Below, piece by piece: positions 26,386 to 34,629 of a stretch of DNA of 64,000 nucleotides. The stretch's first letter is position 1. Every line of letters starts with the position of its first letter. The notes under the pieces are model-generated. The model made no database searches. It saw only the letters and a program-made list of their open reading frames with translations, and had not been told where the DNA came from. The DNA is taken from positions 278,637-342,636 of the forward strand of contig DATGZN010000093.1 in NCBI GenBank assembly GCA_035297145.1, in the 5' to 3' direction. A program made the translations under genes and the position numbers. The stretch comes from QHXW01 sp035297145. Lineage in GTDB: Bacteria > Acidobacteriota > Terriglobia > Bryobacterales > Bryobacteraceae.

Positions 26386-27141
26386 TCACTGGCTCAACGT
26401 GAAGTTCACATCAATCACCGTTGCTACCTCAACCGGCTCTCCGTTGAGGAGCGTCGGCTTGTAAAGCCACTGCTTCACCGCTTCCTCTGCCGATGGGACC
26501 AGCAAGGGGTGCCCGCTGATCAGTTGAAGGTTCTGAATGGTTCCGTCCTTGCCGATGATGGCGTTGAACCGCACCACGCCCTGAATACGCGCCTGCTTCG
26601 CCAGCGGCGGATAAATCGGCTTCGGCTGCCGGATCAGGTTCGCCTGTTGCACCTGTCCGCCCACGCGGATGCGGGTCGGAGCTTTCTTCTGCTCCACCGG
26701 TGGCGGTGGCGGTGGCGGTGCCGCCGATGGCACGGCCCCGATTATGCCTCCGATTACGCCACCTGCGGTGCCCCCCGGCACTCCGCCGGGAACGCCGCCC
26801 ACCACACCGGCCGAAGCCGAAGGCGGCGGCAGTTCCTCTTCTTTGATCATGGCCACGTCTTTCGGAATGGCCTTGGGCGCCATGAGGCGGCCGGCGTCAA
26901 ACTGGCGCGGAATCACTTTTACCATCTTCACCGGCGCGGCCGCGGGTGGAGGCGGTGGTGGCGGCGGCGGTGGCGGCGCCGTGAACATAGCAGTCAGCTG
27001 CGTCTTGGGCAGCGCATCGAAGTAGATCATGGGGATCAGAATGGCAATCCCGATTGCCATGATCTGGCAAAGGAACGTAACCAACACCGTCCACGTCCGG
27101 TTTGTCTTTCCTACTCCGTCGACAAATGTCTGCTCAAACAT
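26386..27141 (-). CDS. tonB: TonB-family energy transducer
   Basis: About 251 residues from ATG 27141 (MFEQTFVDG), preceded by a GGGGGG-rich Shine-Dalgarno. It has a membrane helix (LCQIMAIGIAILIPMIYF) followed by proline tracts, one of ten consecutive prolines and another of seven. The C-terminal TonB domain begins near RVGGQVQQANLIRQPKPIYP and includes LAKQARIQGVVRFNAIIGKDG, VKQWLYKP and a final strand. TonB carries energy from ExbBD across the periplasm to outer-membrane receptors. A Gly/Val repeat (GVVGGVPGGVPGGTAGG) lies between the proline tracts. Confidence 0.93.
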   Translation of the reverse strand: MFEQTFVDGVGKTNRTWTVLVTFLCQIMAIGIAILIPMIYFDALPKTQLTAMFTAPPPPPPPPPPPAAAPVKMVKVIPRQFDAGRLMAPKAIPKDVAMIKEEELPPPSASAGVVGGVPGGVPGGTAGGVIGGIIGAVPSAAPPPPPPPVEQKKAPTRIRVGGQVQQANLIRQPKPIYPPLAKQARIQGVVRFNAIIGKDGTIQNLQLISGHPLLVPSAEEAVKQWLYKPTLLNGEPVEVATVIDVNFTLSQ

Positions 27142-27195
27142 ATCCCCCCAACCTTTCCATCTCACCGCCGGGATTTGGGACCCGCGGGGCTGTCG

Positions 27196-28434
27196 TCACT
27201 TCACCGCTTTCGCCGAACTCTTGCGCGCCGGTTCTTTAGCCGGATTGAGTTTCGCCGGCGTAACTATTACTGTTGCCCTCTGCCGCTTGTCAAACCAGTT
27301 GTGCCAGAACAACACGATCGGACTGGCGACGAATACCGACGAATACGTTCCAATCAGAATTCCCACCACCAGGGCGAACGAAAATCCATGCAGCACCGGC
27401 CCGCCGAACAGAAACAGCGCCATCACCGTCAGAAAGGTGAGACCCGAAGTCATGATCGTCCGGCTCAAGGTCTGATTCACGCTGCGATTGATTACCTGCT
27501 CGAGCGGCTCCCGTCGCGACAGCTTCAGATTCTCGCGAATGCGATCGAAGATCACGATGGTGTCGTTCATCGAATAGCCCACGAGCGTCAACAGCGCCGC
27601 GATCACCGTCATGGTGATCTCCCGATCGAACAGGGAGAAGAATCCTATGGTGATGATCGTGTCGTGAAAACACGCCACCACCGCCGCCACGCCGTAAATC
27701 CACTCGAAACGAAACGCTATATATACCAACATTCCACCGAGCGCGGCAAGCGTCGCCCAAATCGCCCGGTGCCGCAGTTCCGCCCCAACTTGCGGCCCCA
27801 CCACTTCCGTGCCGCGCACCGTGAACGGAGCCAGATAGCATTCCTGTTTCAGCGTGCTGATCACCGCCGGCTTCAACCCCGGAAGCGCCGAAAGCTGATC
27901 GAAACTCGTTACCAAACCCGAGCGCGGAGGCGTGTCCCGGAAATCCAACAGGTCCTTCACCAGTTTTTGCAGTTCCGCATCGGACATTGCCACATTGTTG
28001 CGCGCCAGCCCGTCCCGCAGCCGCTCCGCCAGTGCGTCACGCCCGGCGCCGTTGAAATCCAGCTTTCCGGCTACTGGCTGGCCAAACGTGGTTTCTAGCG
28101 CTACTAGCACCGCCCGCCGGTTCTGGTCGAGCTGCCTGGGGTCGGCCAGTTCCGTCCCGATCGCCACTTCGCCCGGCTGTGACTCGAACGTCTGCACGCT
28201 CACTCCGCCTCCGCCCGTCACTCTGTTAGACACCGCGGAGCGGATTTCGTCAATCGGGGGCTTACCTGCAAACTTCACCGTCATGACCATGCCGCCCTTG
28301 AAGTCGATCCCGTACCGCGGCCCGCCCTTTGCCCAAAGGCTGACCAAGCCTGCGACCGACAGCACCAGCGAAGCCCCTATGAACGGCCATTTCCACCCTA
28401 GGAAATCGTAGTTTGTATTTTTAAATAACTCCAT
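27196..28434 (-). CDS. secF: SecF, protein-export membrane protein
   Basis: A 412-residue protein, longer than the usual 310 or so, because the first periplasmic region carries about 100 additional residues (NRRAVLVALETTFGQPV to PGLKPAVISTLKQECY). The family core is seen as the start helix with GIDFKGGMVMTVKF, and the block AVVACFHDTIITIGFF, VGYSMNDTIVIFDRIRENL and TSGLTFLTVMALFLFGG. SecF works with SecD and YajC to pull preproteins across the membrane using the proton gradient. It lies 128 bases after secD. Confidence 0.95.
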   Translation of the reverse strand: MELFKNTNYDFLGWKWPFIGASLVLSVAGLVSLWAKGGPRYGIDFKGGMVMTVKFAGKPPIDEIRSAVSNRVTGGGGVSVQTFESQPGEVAIGTELADPRQLDQNRRAVLVALETTFGQPVAGKLDFNGAGRDALAERLRDGLARNNVAMSDAELQKLVKDLLDFRDTPPRSGLVTSFDQLSALPGLKPAVISTLKQECYLAPFTVRGTEVVGPQVGAELRHRAIWATLAALGGMLVYIAFRFEWIYGVAAVVACFHDTIITIGFFSLFDREITMTVIAALLTLVGYSMNDTIVIFDRIRENLKLSRREPLEQVINRSVNQTLSRTIMTSGLTFLTVMALFLFGGPVLHGFSFALVVGILIGTYSSVFVASPIVLFWHNWFDKRQRATVIVTPAKLNPAKEPARKSSAKAVK

Positions 28435-28562
28435 TACCCAACCGTACCAGGGCCGTACCAGTGCTTATGTTGTTAGACACCGTACGACCGCTTCTTGTTC
28501 CCGCCCCGCTCCGTCGCCGGGCGCTCATTTTGCCGGAGAGTACAAAACCTATCACAAACCGG

Positions 28563-30179
28563 TCAAATACTCAAAGTCTTGAGCTGGCGCTTTGCCGACA
28601 GCTCGTAATCAAAGATCACGCGCGAAACAAATACCGCGGTAAACACGTTCGCCAGCAGGCCGATCACCAGTGTGATGGCGAAACCACGCACCGGGCCCGT
28701 ACCGAAAAGGAACAAAAACGCGCAGGAAACGATGGTGGTAACGTGTGTATCCACAATCGTCCACCAAGCCTTTCCAAAGCCCGCATCCACTGCCGAGACA
28801 ATTGCCTTTCCCGCGCGCAGCTCCTCCCGGATCCGCTCGAAGATCAGGACATTGGAGTCCACCGCCATACCAATCGTCAGAATGACTCCCGCGATTCCCG
28901 GCAAGGTCAGCACCGCGCTGAAATAGGAGAGCGCGGCAATCAGCAGAATCGTGTTTAGTACCAGGGCCAGGACGGCGTTAATACCAGACCGTTTGTAGTA
29001 CACCAGCATGACCAGGATAACCGCCAGCAGTCCCGAGAGGCCCGCGATTATGCCCGCGCGAATCGAATCGGACCCCAGCGACGCCCCTACCGTTCGCTCA
29101 TACACATACTGGATCCCCGCCGGCAGCGAGCCCGACCGCAACACCAGTGCCAGGTCCGACGCTTCCTGCTCACTGCCGATGTTGTTGATGCGTCCCTGGT
29201 CGCTGATCCGGTTCTGAATGGTGGCCACGCTGCGGATCCGGTTGTCCAGAAGCACCGCCAGCCGGTTGCCGATGTTGGCCTCGGTGAAACGTTCGAACTT
29301 CCTGCCGCCATCCTGGGACAGCGAGAAGCTCGTCTCCCACTTGCGAAACTCGTCCGTGCCTGCCCGGGCGTTGCGCAAATCACGTCCCGTGACCACTGGA
29401 TTGCGGCTCACCAGGTACCACACTTCTCCTTCGCTGCCCCGTGCCGGCGCTTTCACCAGCTTCGTGTTGATGGGCAGAACACCGCCGTGCTTGGCCCGAG
29501 CCTCGTCTTCGCTCGCGAAAGGTCCGTCTTTGACCTCTGCGATTTCCAGCACTGCGGCCGTCCCGATGATCTCCCTCGCACGCGCCGTATCGTTCCACCC
29601 CGGCAATTGCACCACGATCCGGTAATCCGACTCCGCGCTGCCCTCCTGTTGTACGATCGGCTCGGTGAGGCCCAATGCGTTGACGCGGTTCTCGATGGTC
29701 TGCACGGTTCGCTGCACCGTGTCGCGCTTCAGCGCCAGCATCTCGCTGGGCCGCATGTTCATCCGGTATTCGCTCGAGCTCGCTGCCGTCAGGATCCACG
29801 GCGAGAAGTGGTCCGCAACCAGGTTGCGAAAGGCCGTGGATTTGTCCGCCGGAACTCCTTTCACCGTGATCTGAATCGTGTCCGCGGCCTCCACCGTGGC
29901 CGGATCGTTGCTGTCCATCGAAGCGAAGTCGATGTTGGCTTTCCGCATATCGTCCTTCAGCCGCTCGATGGTCTGGATCGCTTCTGCCTTCGCCGCGTCT
30001 TGCACCTGTACCTGGAGTACCAGGCGGCTTCCGCCCTTCAGGTCTAATCCGAGCTTGATCCGGTCTGCAATGTTGGCCTTCAGCTCCGCCGCGGACTTCG
30101 GTATCCCGATGATCCCGTAAATGCATACCAGGATCGTGAGAACGATCACTAACGTCTTGGTGTTGAGGTTTTTCTGCAT
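28563..30179 (-). CDS. secD: SecD, protein-export membrane protein
   Basis: A 538-residue protein with six predicted helices. Seen are the N-terminal helix (VIVLTILVCIYGIIGI), the LGLDLKGGSRLVLQV motif after it, a large periplasmic P1 domain with GLTEPIVQQEGSAESDYRIVV-type wording, and the C-terminal membrane block GIAGVILTIGMAVDSNVLIFERIREEL and FLFGTGPVRGFAITLVIG. The size is usual for the stand-alone form. SecD and SecF together form the RND-like SecDF motor. It is 15 bases downstream of yajC. Confidence 0.96.
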   Translation of the reverse strand: MQKNLNTKTLVIVLTILVCIYGIIGIPKSAAELKANIADRIKLGLDLKGGSRLVLQVQVQDAAKAEAIQTIERLKDDMRKANIDFASMDSNDPATVEAADTIQITVKGVPADKSTAFRNLVADHFSPWILTAASSSEYRMNMRPSEMLALKRDTVQRTVQTIENRVNALGLTEPIVQQEGSAESDYRIVVQLPGWNDTARAREIIGTAAVLEIAEVKDGPFASEDEARAKHGGVLPINTKLVKAPARGSEGEVWYLVSRNPVVTGRDLRNARAGTDEFRKWETSFSLSQDGGRKFERFTEANIGNRLAVLLDNRIRSVATIQNRISDQGRINNIGSEQEASDLALVLRSGSLPAGIQYVYERTVGASLGSDSIRAGIIAGLSGLLAVILVMLVYYKRSGINAVLALVLNTILLIAALSYFSAVLTLPGIAGVILTIGMAVDSNVLIFERIREELRAGKAIVSAVDAGFGKAWWTIVDTHVTTIVSCAFLFLFGTGPVRGFAITLVIGLLANVFTAVFVSRVIFDYELSAKRQLKTLSI

Positions 30180-30194
30180 GATCTGACTCTGCGC

Positions 30195-30506
30195 CTACTT
30201 CTTTACTTCCTGCGGAACCAGGTTCGAAACCGCGCTGCGCGCCACTTGCAGCTTGATGTTATCGGGCTTCACGCGAAGCACCAGGGTGTCACCGTCGATC
30301 GCCACAATCGTCCCTACGATGCCACCGCTCGTCAGCACCACATTCCCGTTCTGCAGTTCCTCCAGCATCTTCTTCTGCTGCTTCTTCTGCCGCTGCATGG
30401 GAAGGAACAGGAGAAAGTAGAAAATCGCGAAGATCAGCAGGATGGGTGCAAAGCCTATCAGCGAGTTGGGGGTCTGCTGCAACAGCAGAAATAGATTTAA
30501 ATACAC
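30195..30506 (-). CDS. yajC: YajC, preprotein translocase subunit
   Basis: A 103-residue single-helix protein. The membrane segment ILLIFAIFYFLLFLPMQRQK followed by the basic stretch KKQQKKMLEEL and the GNVVLTSGGIVGTIVAI strand is the YajC signature. YajC associates with SecDF in the Sec translocon. It sits between tgt (19 bases upstream) and secD (15 bases downstream), the classic tgt-yajC-secD-secF order found in many bacteria. Confidence 0.95.
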   Translation of the reverse strand: MYLNLFLLLQQTPNSLIGFAPILLIFAIFYFLLFLPMQRQKKQQKKMLEELQNGNVVLTSGGIVGTIVAIDGDTLVLRVKPDNIKLQVARSAVSNLVPQEVKK

Positions 30507-30525
30507 GGATGAAACCAGATGTGGA

Positions 30526-31662
30526 CTATTCTACTTCGACCGGTACCGCCCGGACAGTCTTCAAGTATTTGGGGAATTGGCCCAGTAAGATAGCCTGCCT
30601 GATCTCCCGCATGATGTCAAGGTACCGCCGGAGGTTGTGGCGCGTCGCCAGTACCGCGTACAGCATTTCACCTGCCTGATATAAATGACGCAGGTAGGCC
30701 CGGCTATAGTTTCGACAAGTGTAACACCCGCAGTTTTCGTCGATCGGCCGCGGATCTTCTTTATACCTGGTGTGCTTGATGATCAACCGCCCTTGCGAAG
30801 TGAACAAGTAGCCGTTGCGCGCATTGCGTGACGGCAGCACGCAATCCATCATATCCACGCCACGCGCCACATACTCCGCCAGTTCCTCCGCCATCCCCAC
30901 TCCCATGGCGTAGTGCGGCCGCTCGCGCGGCAGAAACGGCTCCGTTGCCTCCACCATTTCGAAACTCAGCGGCCGTGGTTCGCCCACTGACAGTCCCCCG
31001 ATCGCGTAACCCTCCGCGTCGAGCTCAACAAGTTGTTCGGCGCACCCCCGCCGCAGATCGGCGAACATCGATCCCTGCACGATTGGAAACAGCGATTGCG
31101 TTCCCGTGCCATCCTTCGCCAGCCTCCCGCGGTAATGCGCGAACGCGCTGCGCGCCCACCGCACCGTCCGCTCCATCGACGCGCGCGCGTACTCGTGGCT
31201 CACCGGATACTCCGGGCACTCGTCCAGCACCATCATCACGTCGCTCCCGAGCGCCATCTGCACATCCACCGTCGATTCCGGAGTGAACACGTGCCGGTCG
31301 CCATCCAGATGCGACTGAAACGTCACGCCGGCATCCTCGATCTTCCGCAGATCGCTCAGGCTGAAAACTTGATACCCGCCGGAATCCGTCAGAATGGCCC
31401 GCGGCCACGACATGAACCGGTGCAGTCCGCCCATGCGCCGGATAAGGTCATGCCCGGGCCGCAGAAACAAATGGTAGGTATTGGCCAGCAGAATCCGGAC
31501 ATCCAGCTCCTCGGCCAGATCCCGCTGCGTGAGCCCTTTGACCGTGGCCTGCGTGCCCACAGGCATGAACACCGGCGTCTCGATGGTCCCGTGTGCCGTG
31601 TGCAACAGGCCCGCCCGCGCCCGCGTCGCCCCACACTCCGCCACCACTTCGAATCTGGCCAC
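30526..31662 (-). CDS. tgt: Queuine tRNA-ribosyltransferase (tRNA-guanine transglycosylase)
   Basis: A 378-residue Tgt that exchanges guanine-34 for the queuosine precursor in GUN-anticodon tRNAs. Visible are the substrate-binding Asp93 in LTDSGGYQVFSL, the catalytic region GVDMMDCVLPSRNARNG (about 268-284) and the zinc-binding ENCGCYTCRNYS (CxCxxC at 311-316). The start is GTG 31662. It heads the tgt-yajC-secD-secF run. The upstream spacer holds a hairpin repeat and a rearranged segment. Confidence 0.96.
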   Translation of the reverse strand: MARFEVVAECGATRARAGLLHTAHGTIETPVFMPVGTQATVKGLTQRDLAEELDVRILLANTYHLFLRPGHDLIRRMGGLHRFMSWPRAILTDSGGYQVFSLSDLRKIEDAGVTFQSHLDGDRHVFTPESTVDVQMALGSDVMMVLDECPEYPVSHEYARASMERTVRWARSAFAHYRGRLAKDGTGTQSLFPIVQGSMFADLRRGCAEQLVELDAEGYAIGGLSVGEPRPLSFEMVEATEPFLPRERPHYAMGVGMAEELAEYVARGVDMMDCVLPSRNARNGYLFTSQGRLIIKHTRYKEDPRPIDENCGCYTCRNYSRAYLRHLYQAGEMLYAVLATRHNLRRYLDIMREIRQAILLGQFPKYLKTVRAVPVEVE

Positions 31663-31680
31663 TCAACCAAGGTAGGGGGA

Positions 31681-31755
31681 GATGAAGGCAAAAGGCAAAG
31701 GTCAAAAATCAAAGGGCCGCATCCGAATCCCCTTTTGCTTTTTGCCTTGGTTTTC
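31681..31755. repeat. Purine/pyrimidine hairpin repeat, copy 1
   Basis: An AAGGCAAAAGGCAAAGG-type purine arm is followed by about 25 bases including GGCCGCATCCG, and then the near-complementary CCTTTTGCTTTTTGCCTT arm. A very similar element lies at 34630-34720 in the same orientation. It is followed by TCGGCGCCTCGGCG, the reverse complement of a motif at 45053-45085. Function unknown; probably a dispersed non-coding repeat. Confidence 0.7.
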
Positions 31756-31940
31756 TCGGCGCCTCGGCGTTGAGTCTTTGCATTACGCGGTGATCAGCGT
31801 CCGAAACGTTGTGTGGACTGCAGCGTCTTACTGACAATCAAGGGATCCTCAGACCATGAATCGCCGCCTGACCCTCCTCCTGTTTGCGGCCTTGCCGCTC
31901 TAAACGCAATCCGACGCACGAACCTTTCCCCTGGACTCCA
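31751..31940 (+). pseudogene. Duplicated leader, copy A, stopped by a nonsense codon
   Basis: This segment is close to an equally long segment at 33976-34160: shared landmarks are GGCGTTGAGTCTT, CAGCGTCTTACTGACAATCA and AGGGATCCTCA, and the coding start MNRRLTLLLFAALPL. In this copy the codon after PL is TAA (31901) where the other copy has CAA, so only a 15-residue signal-peptide stub could be made. After about 31940 the similarity ends. It is a decayed duplicate; nothing indicates expression. Confidence 0.7.
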
Positions 31941-32019
31941 TCGCTGGTCTCAAACCTAGGGACGAAGCCCTCCGACGAACTGGCGGATTCGTCCCCTCAT
32001 TTCCCCCATATACCAAGGT

Positions 32020-32054
32020 GCCCGCCAGCCCGCGGAGCTGTTGGGCTGACGGGC
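32020..32054 (-). terminator. GC-rich hairpin after the EF-hand gene
   Basis: Arms GCCCGCCAGCCC (32020-32031) and GGGCTGACGGGC (32043-32054) pair over 12 bases with one mismatch around an 11-base loop. The hairpin lies 12 bases beyond the stop of the minus-strand secreted gene, where a terminator would be expected. There is no T tract on the minus strand, so intrinsic termination is only possible. Confidence 0.45.
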
Positions 32055-32065
32055 GTCCGAAGCTG

Positions 32066-33085
32066 CTACTGGCCCTTTACGAGAATGACATCGTAGGCCC
32101 ACTTCTCTTTCTCGCCGGCCTCGTCCCACACGCGGGCACGGTAGCGGAACCGGTTCCCATATTGATCGACACGCCCCTCGGTGTCGTACTTGATGGAAAT
32201 CGCGCGAATGCCCAAAGATTCAAGCGTGTGCAACTCCTCGGGTTGTGCGACGCCGTCGTGGTTGGCATCCACCCACAAGCGCAGCTTAGACCATACCGGG
32301 TCTTCCGCATTGATAACTCCGTCGCCGTTCGCATCGTAACCTGCAAGCGCGGCGAACCCATTCGGGTTGTCGCAAATGGGCTGAAGAGTCAGATCACCGA
32401 ACATCTCCATTCCGTTGGTCACCGTCCCGTTCCGAGGCAGTACTAAAAAGCCGTTGGTCGAGCCTTCTGCGGTCCAGGAGAGTTGGATAGGGTCACCAGT
32501 GCCGTAGAAGTCGAACTTCACTCCGCCGGCGGCTGAGGTGAGCTTATAGCCCCCGCCGTCGACGTCAATGATGATCGGCGTTGGGTTCCAGCAATACTTG
32601 TACGTAGCGCTGGCTGGCCAGCAGGCCGTGTCGCCGAAATAATACGTGGCACCGGCATAGTAGACGCCCACCGGCTGCACACCGATGTACTGCCCCAAAA
32701 CGGTCACGAAGGCCTCCTGGCATATATCTCCGCTGATGGAACAGTCGACCGTCCCACGGTTGAAGACCTCTGGACCGGAGCCATTCCAGCACCCGGCGCC
32801 GCTGCTACCACCGTCGTAGTCACTAGTATAAGTGGGCTGATAGGTCCATGTTTTGGTGGAGACAACGAACTGCAGCGGGCAGACGGCCGTTCCCACTGTG
32901 CTGCCGTGCCACGGCAGGGCATTTGTAACTGACCCGGCGACACAGGCGGGATTACCAGGATAGGACATCGTGAGTGTAACGCCGGCGTGACCGTAGGCAT
33001 TATAAGTCTGGCACTCCTCTGCGTCGGGACCAGTCTGCGCGAGAATAGACACCGCGAATGCGAGGGAAACCAGTAAGGTGCGCAT
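32066..33085 (-). CDS. Secreted protein with paired EF-hand-like calcium loops
   Basis: A 339-residue protein with a signal peptide (MRTLLVSLAFAVSILAQ). The N-terminal half is Cys-rich and unrecognised. The C-terminal part reads PIIIDVDGGGYKL, GTGDPIQLSW, NGFLVLPRNGTV, GYDANGDGVINAEDPVW and WVDANHDGVAQPEELHTLE. The last two are DxNxDG-type calcium loops, the arrangement seen at the ends of some RTX/dockerin-like extracellular proteins. Calcium binding is likely, the function is unknown. The start is one base after the stop of the upstream gene, so the two are translated together. Confidence 0.72.
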   Translation of the reverse strand: MRTLLVSLAFAVSILAQTGPDAEECQTYNAYGHAGVTLTMSYPGNPACVAGSVTNALPWHGSTVGTAVCPLQFVVSTKTWTYQPTYTSDYDGGSSGAGCWNGSGPEVFNRGTVDCSISGDICQEAFVTVLGQYIGVQPVGVYYAGATYYFGDTACWPASATYKYCWNPTPIIIDVDGGGYKLTSAAGGVKFDFYGTGDPIQLSWTAEGSTNGFLVLPRNGTVTNGMEMFGDLTLQPICDNPNGFAALAGYDANGDGVINAEDPVWSKLRLWVDANHDGVAQPEELHTLESLGIRAISIKYDTEGRVDQYGNRFRYRARVWDEAGEKEKWAYDVILVKGQ

Positions 33086-33086
33086 G

Positions 33087-33761
33087 TTACTTCACCTCCA
33101 GGGCAGAGTGGGCCAGCAACATCGTCTGGTAGTTGCGAAGCGCCGTCTGGAACGCTTCCAGAGACTCGGCCGGCGCATTGCCTTCGAGTTGAGCAAGAAC
33201 CTGGCGCAAAAGCCCGCCAGACTCCCCCCGTGCTTTACGCTGTTGGATCATTTCGCGGATGGCATCTTTAGGCGCAGGAGCCTTCAACGCCTTCTGGATC
33301 TGATCCAGATCAGCGGCTTCCAAAGCCGCCATAGACTTACGCGAAGCACCGAGACGGGCGACAGACCCGCGATCGCCGATACTCGTGTCGTCCTCAAATA
33401 CGACCATATCCAGTGTGGCCACTGCGGAGACAGGTTTGTCACCCTTCAACCCCAAGGGAAGGTGGGTCTCGATCGACCGAGTGAGACCCGGATAAAAGAC
33501 GTTCTTGCTGGAGAGCAGATCGCTAATCCAATCGATTGTCTGCGACTGCGATTGAAGCGAGCCATCCGCGAATCGCGCTTCGGTAGTCAAGGCCACCGCA
33601 ACGATGGTCTTGGGCGAGTCGTTCCGCAGGGAAATCTTCGCCTGGACGCCGCTGGTGATCTCAGTTTCTACCTTGACCACCCCTTCCGGAACCGCTCCAT
33701 GTGCAGCCAGAGCGGACCAAAAGAATAAGCCAGTGATGGGTGCTGCTGTCTTGCGAAACAT
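33087..33761 (-). CDS. Secreted protein of unknown function
   Basis: A 224-residue protein with a signal peptide (TGLFFWSALAAHGA). The first half looks like a beta-sandwich (VKVETEITSGVQAKISLRND, IVAVALTTEARF), the second half is helical (LDQIQKALKAPAPKDAIREM, LLRQVLAQLEG). No family was recognised. AAGGAG lies six bases before the ATG. It is the first gene of a pair with the EF-hand protein, which suggests that both act outside the cell in one process. Confidence 0.68.
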   Translation of the reverse strand: MFRKTAAPITGLFFWSALAAHGAVPEGVVKVETEITSGVQAKISLRNDSPKTIVAVALTTEARFADGSLQSQSQTIDWISDLLSSKNVFYPGLTRSIETHLPLGLKGDKPVSAVATLDMVVFEDDTSIGDRGSVARLGASRKSMAALEAADLDQIQKALKAPAPKDAIREMIQQRKARGESGGLLRQVLAQLEGNAPAESLEAFQTALRNYQTMLLAHSALEVK

Positions 33762-33781
33762 CCGTTTCTCCTTATGGGACG

Positions 33782-33811
33782 TATTGTGGATCTCCTTTTT
33801 TTTGTTGTCAA
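33782..33811 (-). promoter_or_regulatory. Possible sigma-70-like promoter of the secreted gene pair
   Basis: On the minus strand TTGACA (33806-33811) is followed after 18 bases by ACAATA (33782-33787), about 20 bases before the ATG. The stretch is much more AT-rich than its surroundings. A perfect palindrome AGATCGATCT lies just upstream (33816-33825) and could be an operator. The -10 match is weak and the start-codon distance is short. Confidence 0.3.
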
Positions 33812-33919
33812 CGATAGATCGATCTGTTTGTAGTTTATTTACAAGTACTATCTGAACATATTAGGGCCCCGCGGACTCGCTGCCGGCGATGCTTCGCGAT
33901 GTGCACGGACCAGCTTTCA

Positions 33920-33937
33920 CCGCTACGATCGTAGCGG
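33920..33937. repeat. Perfect 18-base palindrome
   Basis: CCGCTACGA followed directly by TCGTAGCGG gives a perfect inverted repeat in the non-coding stretch between the secreted gene pair and the oxidoreductase remnant. It is similar in size to palindromes at 43320 and 48256 but has a different sequence. It may be a dispersed palindrome or a protein-binding site. Confidence 0.55.
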
Positions 33938-34076
33938 CGGCCGCTTCTCAGATCCCTTGTCTCCTTGGCCTCGCTCGGCCTCTCGGCGTTGAGTCTTGGG
34001 CTTCACCCGCGGACCAGCGTTCGAAACCTTGTGCGCCCTGAAGCGTCTTACTGACAATCAAGGGATCCTCACGACC

Positions 34077-34628
34077 ATGAATCGCCGGCTGTCTCTCCTC
34101 CTGTTTGCCGCGTTGCCGCTCCAAGCGCAATCCGACGCACGAACTTTTCCCCTGGACTCTGATCTGGGGAAAGCGCCAGTTCGGCAAGGGAGCTGCGCTC
34201 GGATTGCCGCGCATCGCAGCTTTCTGACGTACGTTGCGACGGTTGTGGAAGTCCGAGTTAGCGAGAAACGCGAGCTTCGCATCCCCGCGGTGCATACCGC
34301 GGTCGACGCGGGTACGGTCGTGAACCCGGAAACCGTGCGCGCGCAGTTTGAGGGCGCGGCGGTCTTCGGGACCAGCATCGCCCGCAGCGGCGAGATCACC
34401 GCAACCGGCGGTGTCGTGGATCAGTCAAATTTCCACAACTACCAGGTCGCCCGCATGAACCAGGCGCCCTATCACACCAGCGTGCACATCATCGACGATG
34501 GCGCGCCGCCGGCCGGAGTCGGTGAACCGGGCGTGCCGCCTTATGTGCCCGCTTTGTGCAATGCCATCTTCGCCGCCACCGGCAAGCGCATCCGGGAATC
34601 GCCGCTTTCGCGAAGCGGGATTACCTAG
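34077..34628 (+). pseudogene. Leader fused to the C-terminal remnant of a molybdenum hydroxylase large subunit
   Basis: A 183-residue frame. Residues 1-19 are a signal peptide (MNRRLSLLLFAALPLQAQ) shared with the leader copy at 31856. From about residue 41 (GSCARIAAHRSFLTYVATVVEV) it is clearly the C-terminus of an isoquinoline 1-oxidoreductase beta-like (xanthine dehydrogenase family) protein: VDAGTVVNPETVRAQFEGAA, then APPAGVGEPGVPP and ALCNAIFAATGKRIR. Intact members have about 700 residues, so roughly three quarters, including most of the molybdopterin-binding part, are missing. It is a fusion remnant and unlikely to be active. Confidence 0.75.
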
Positions 34629-34629
34629 A

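Noticed and set aside
26509..28098. Plus-strand frame of 529 codons
   Set aside because: Opposite tonB and secF; Arg/His-rich with no recognisable domain.
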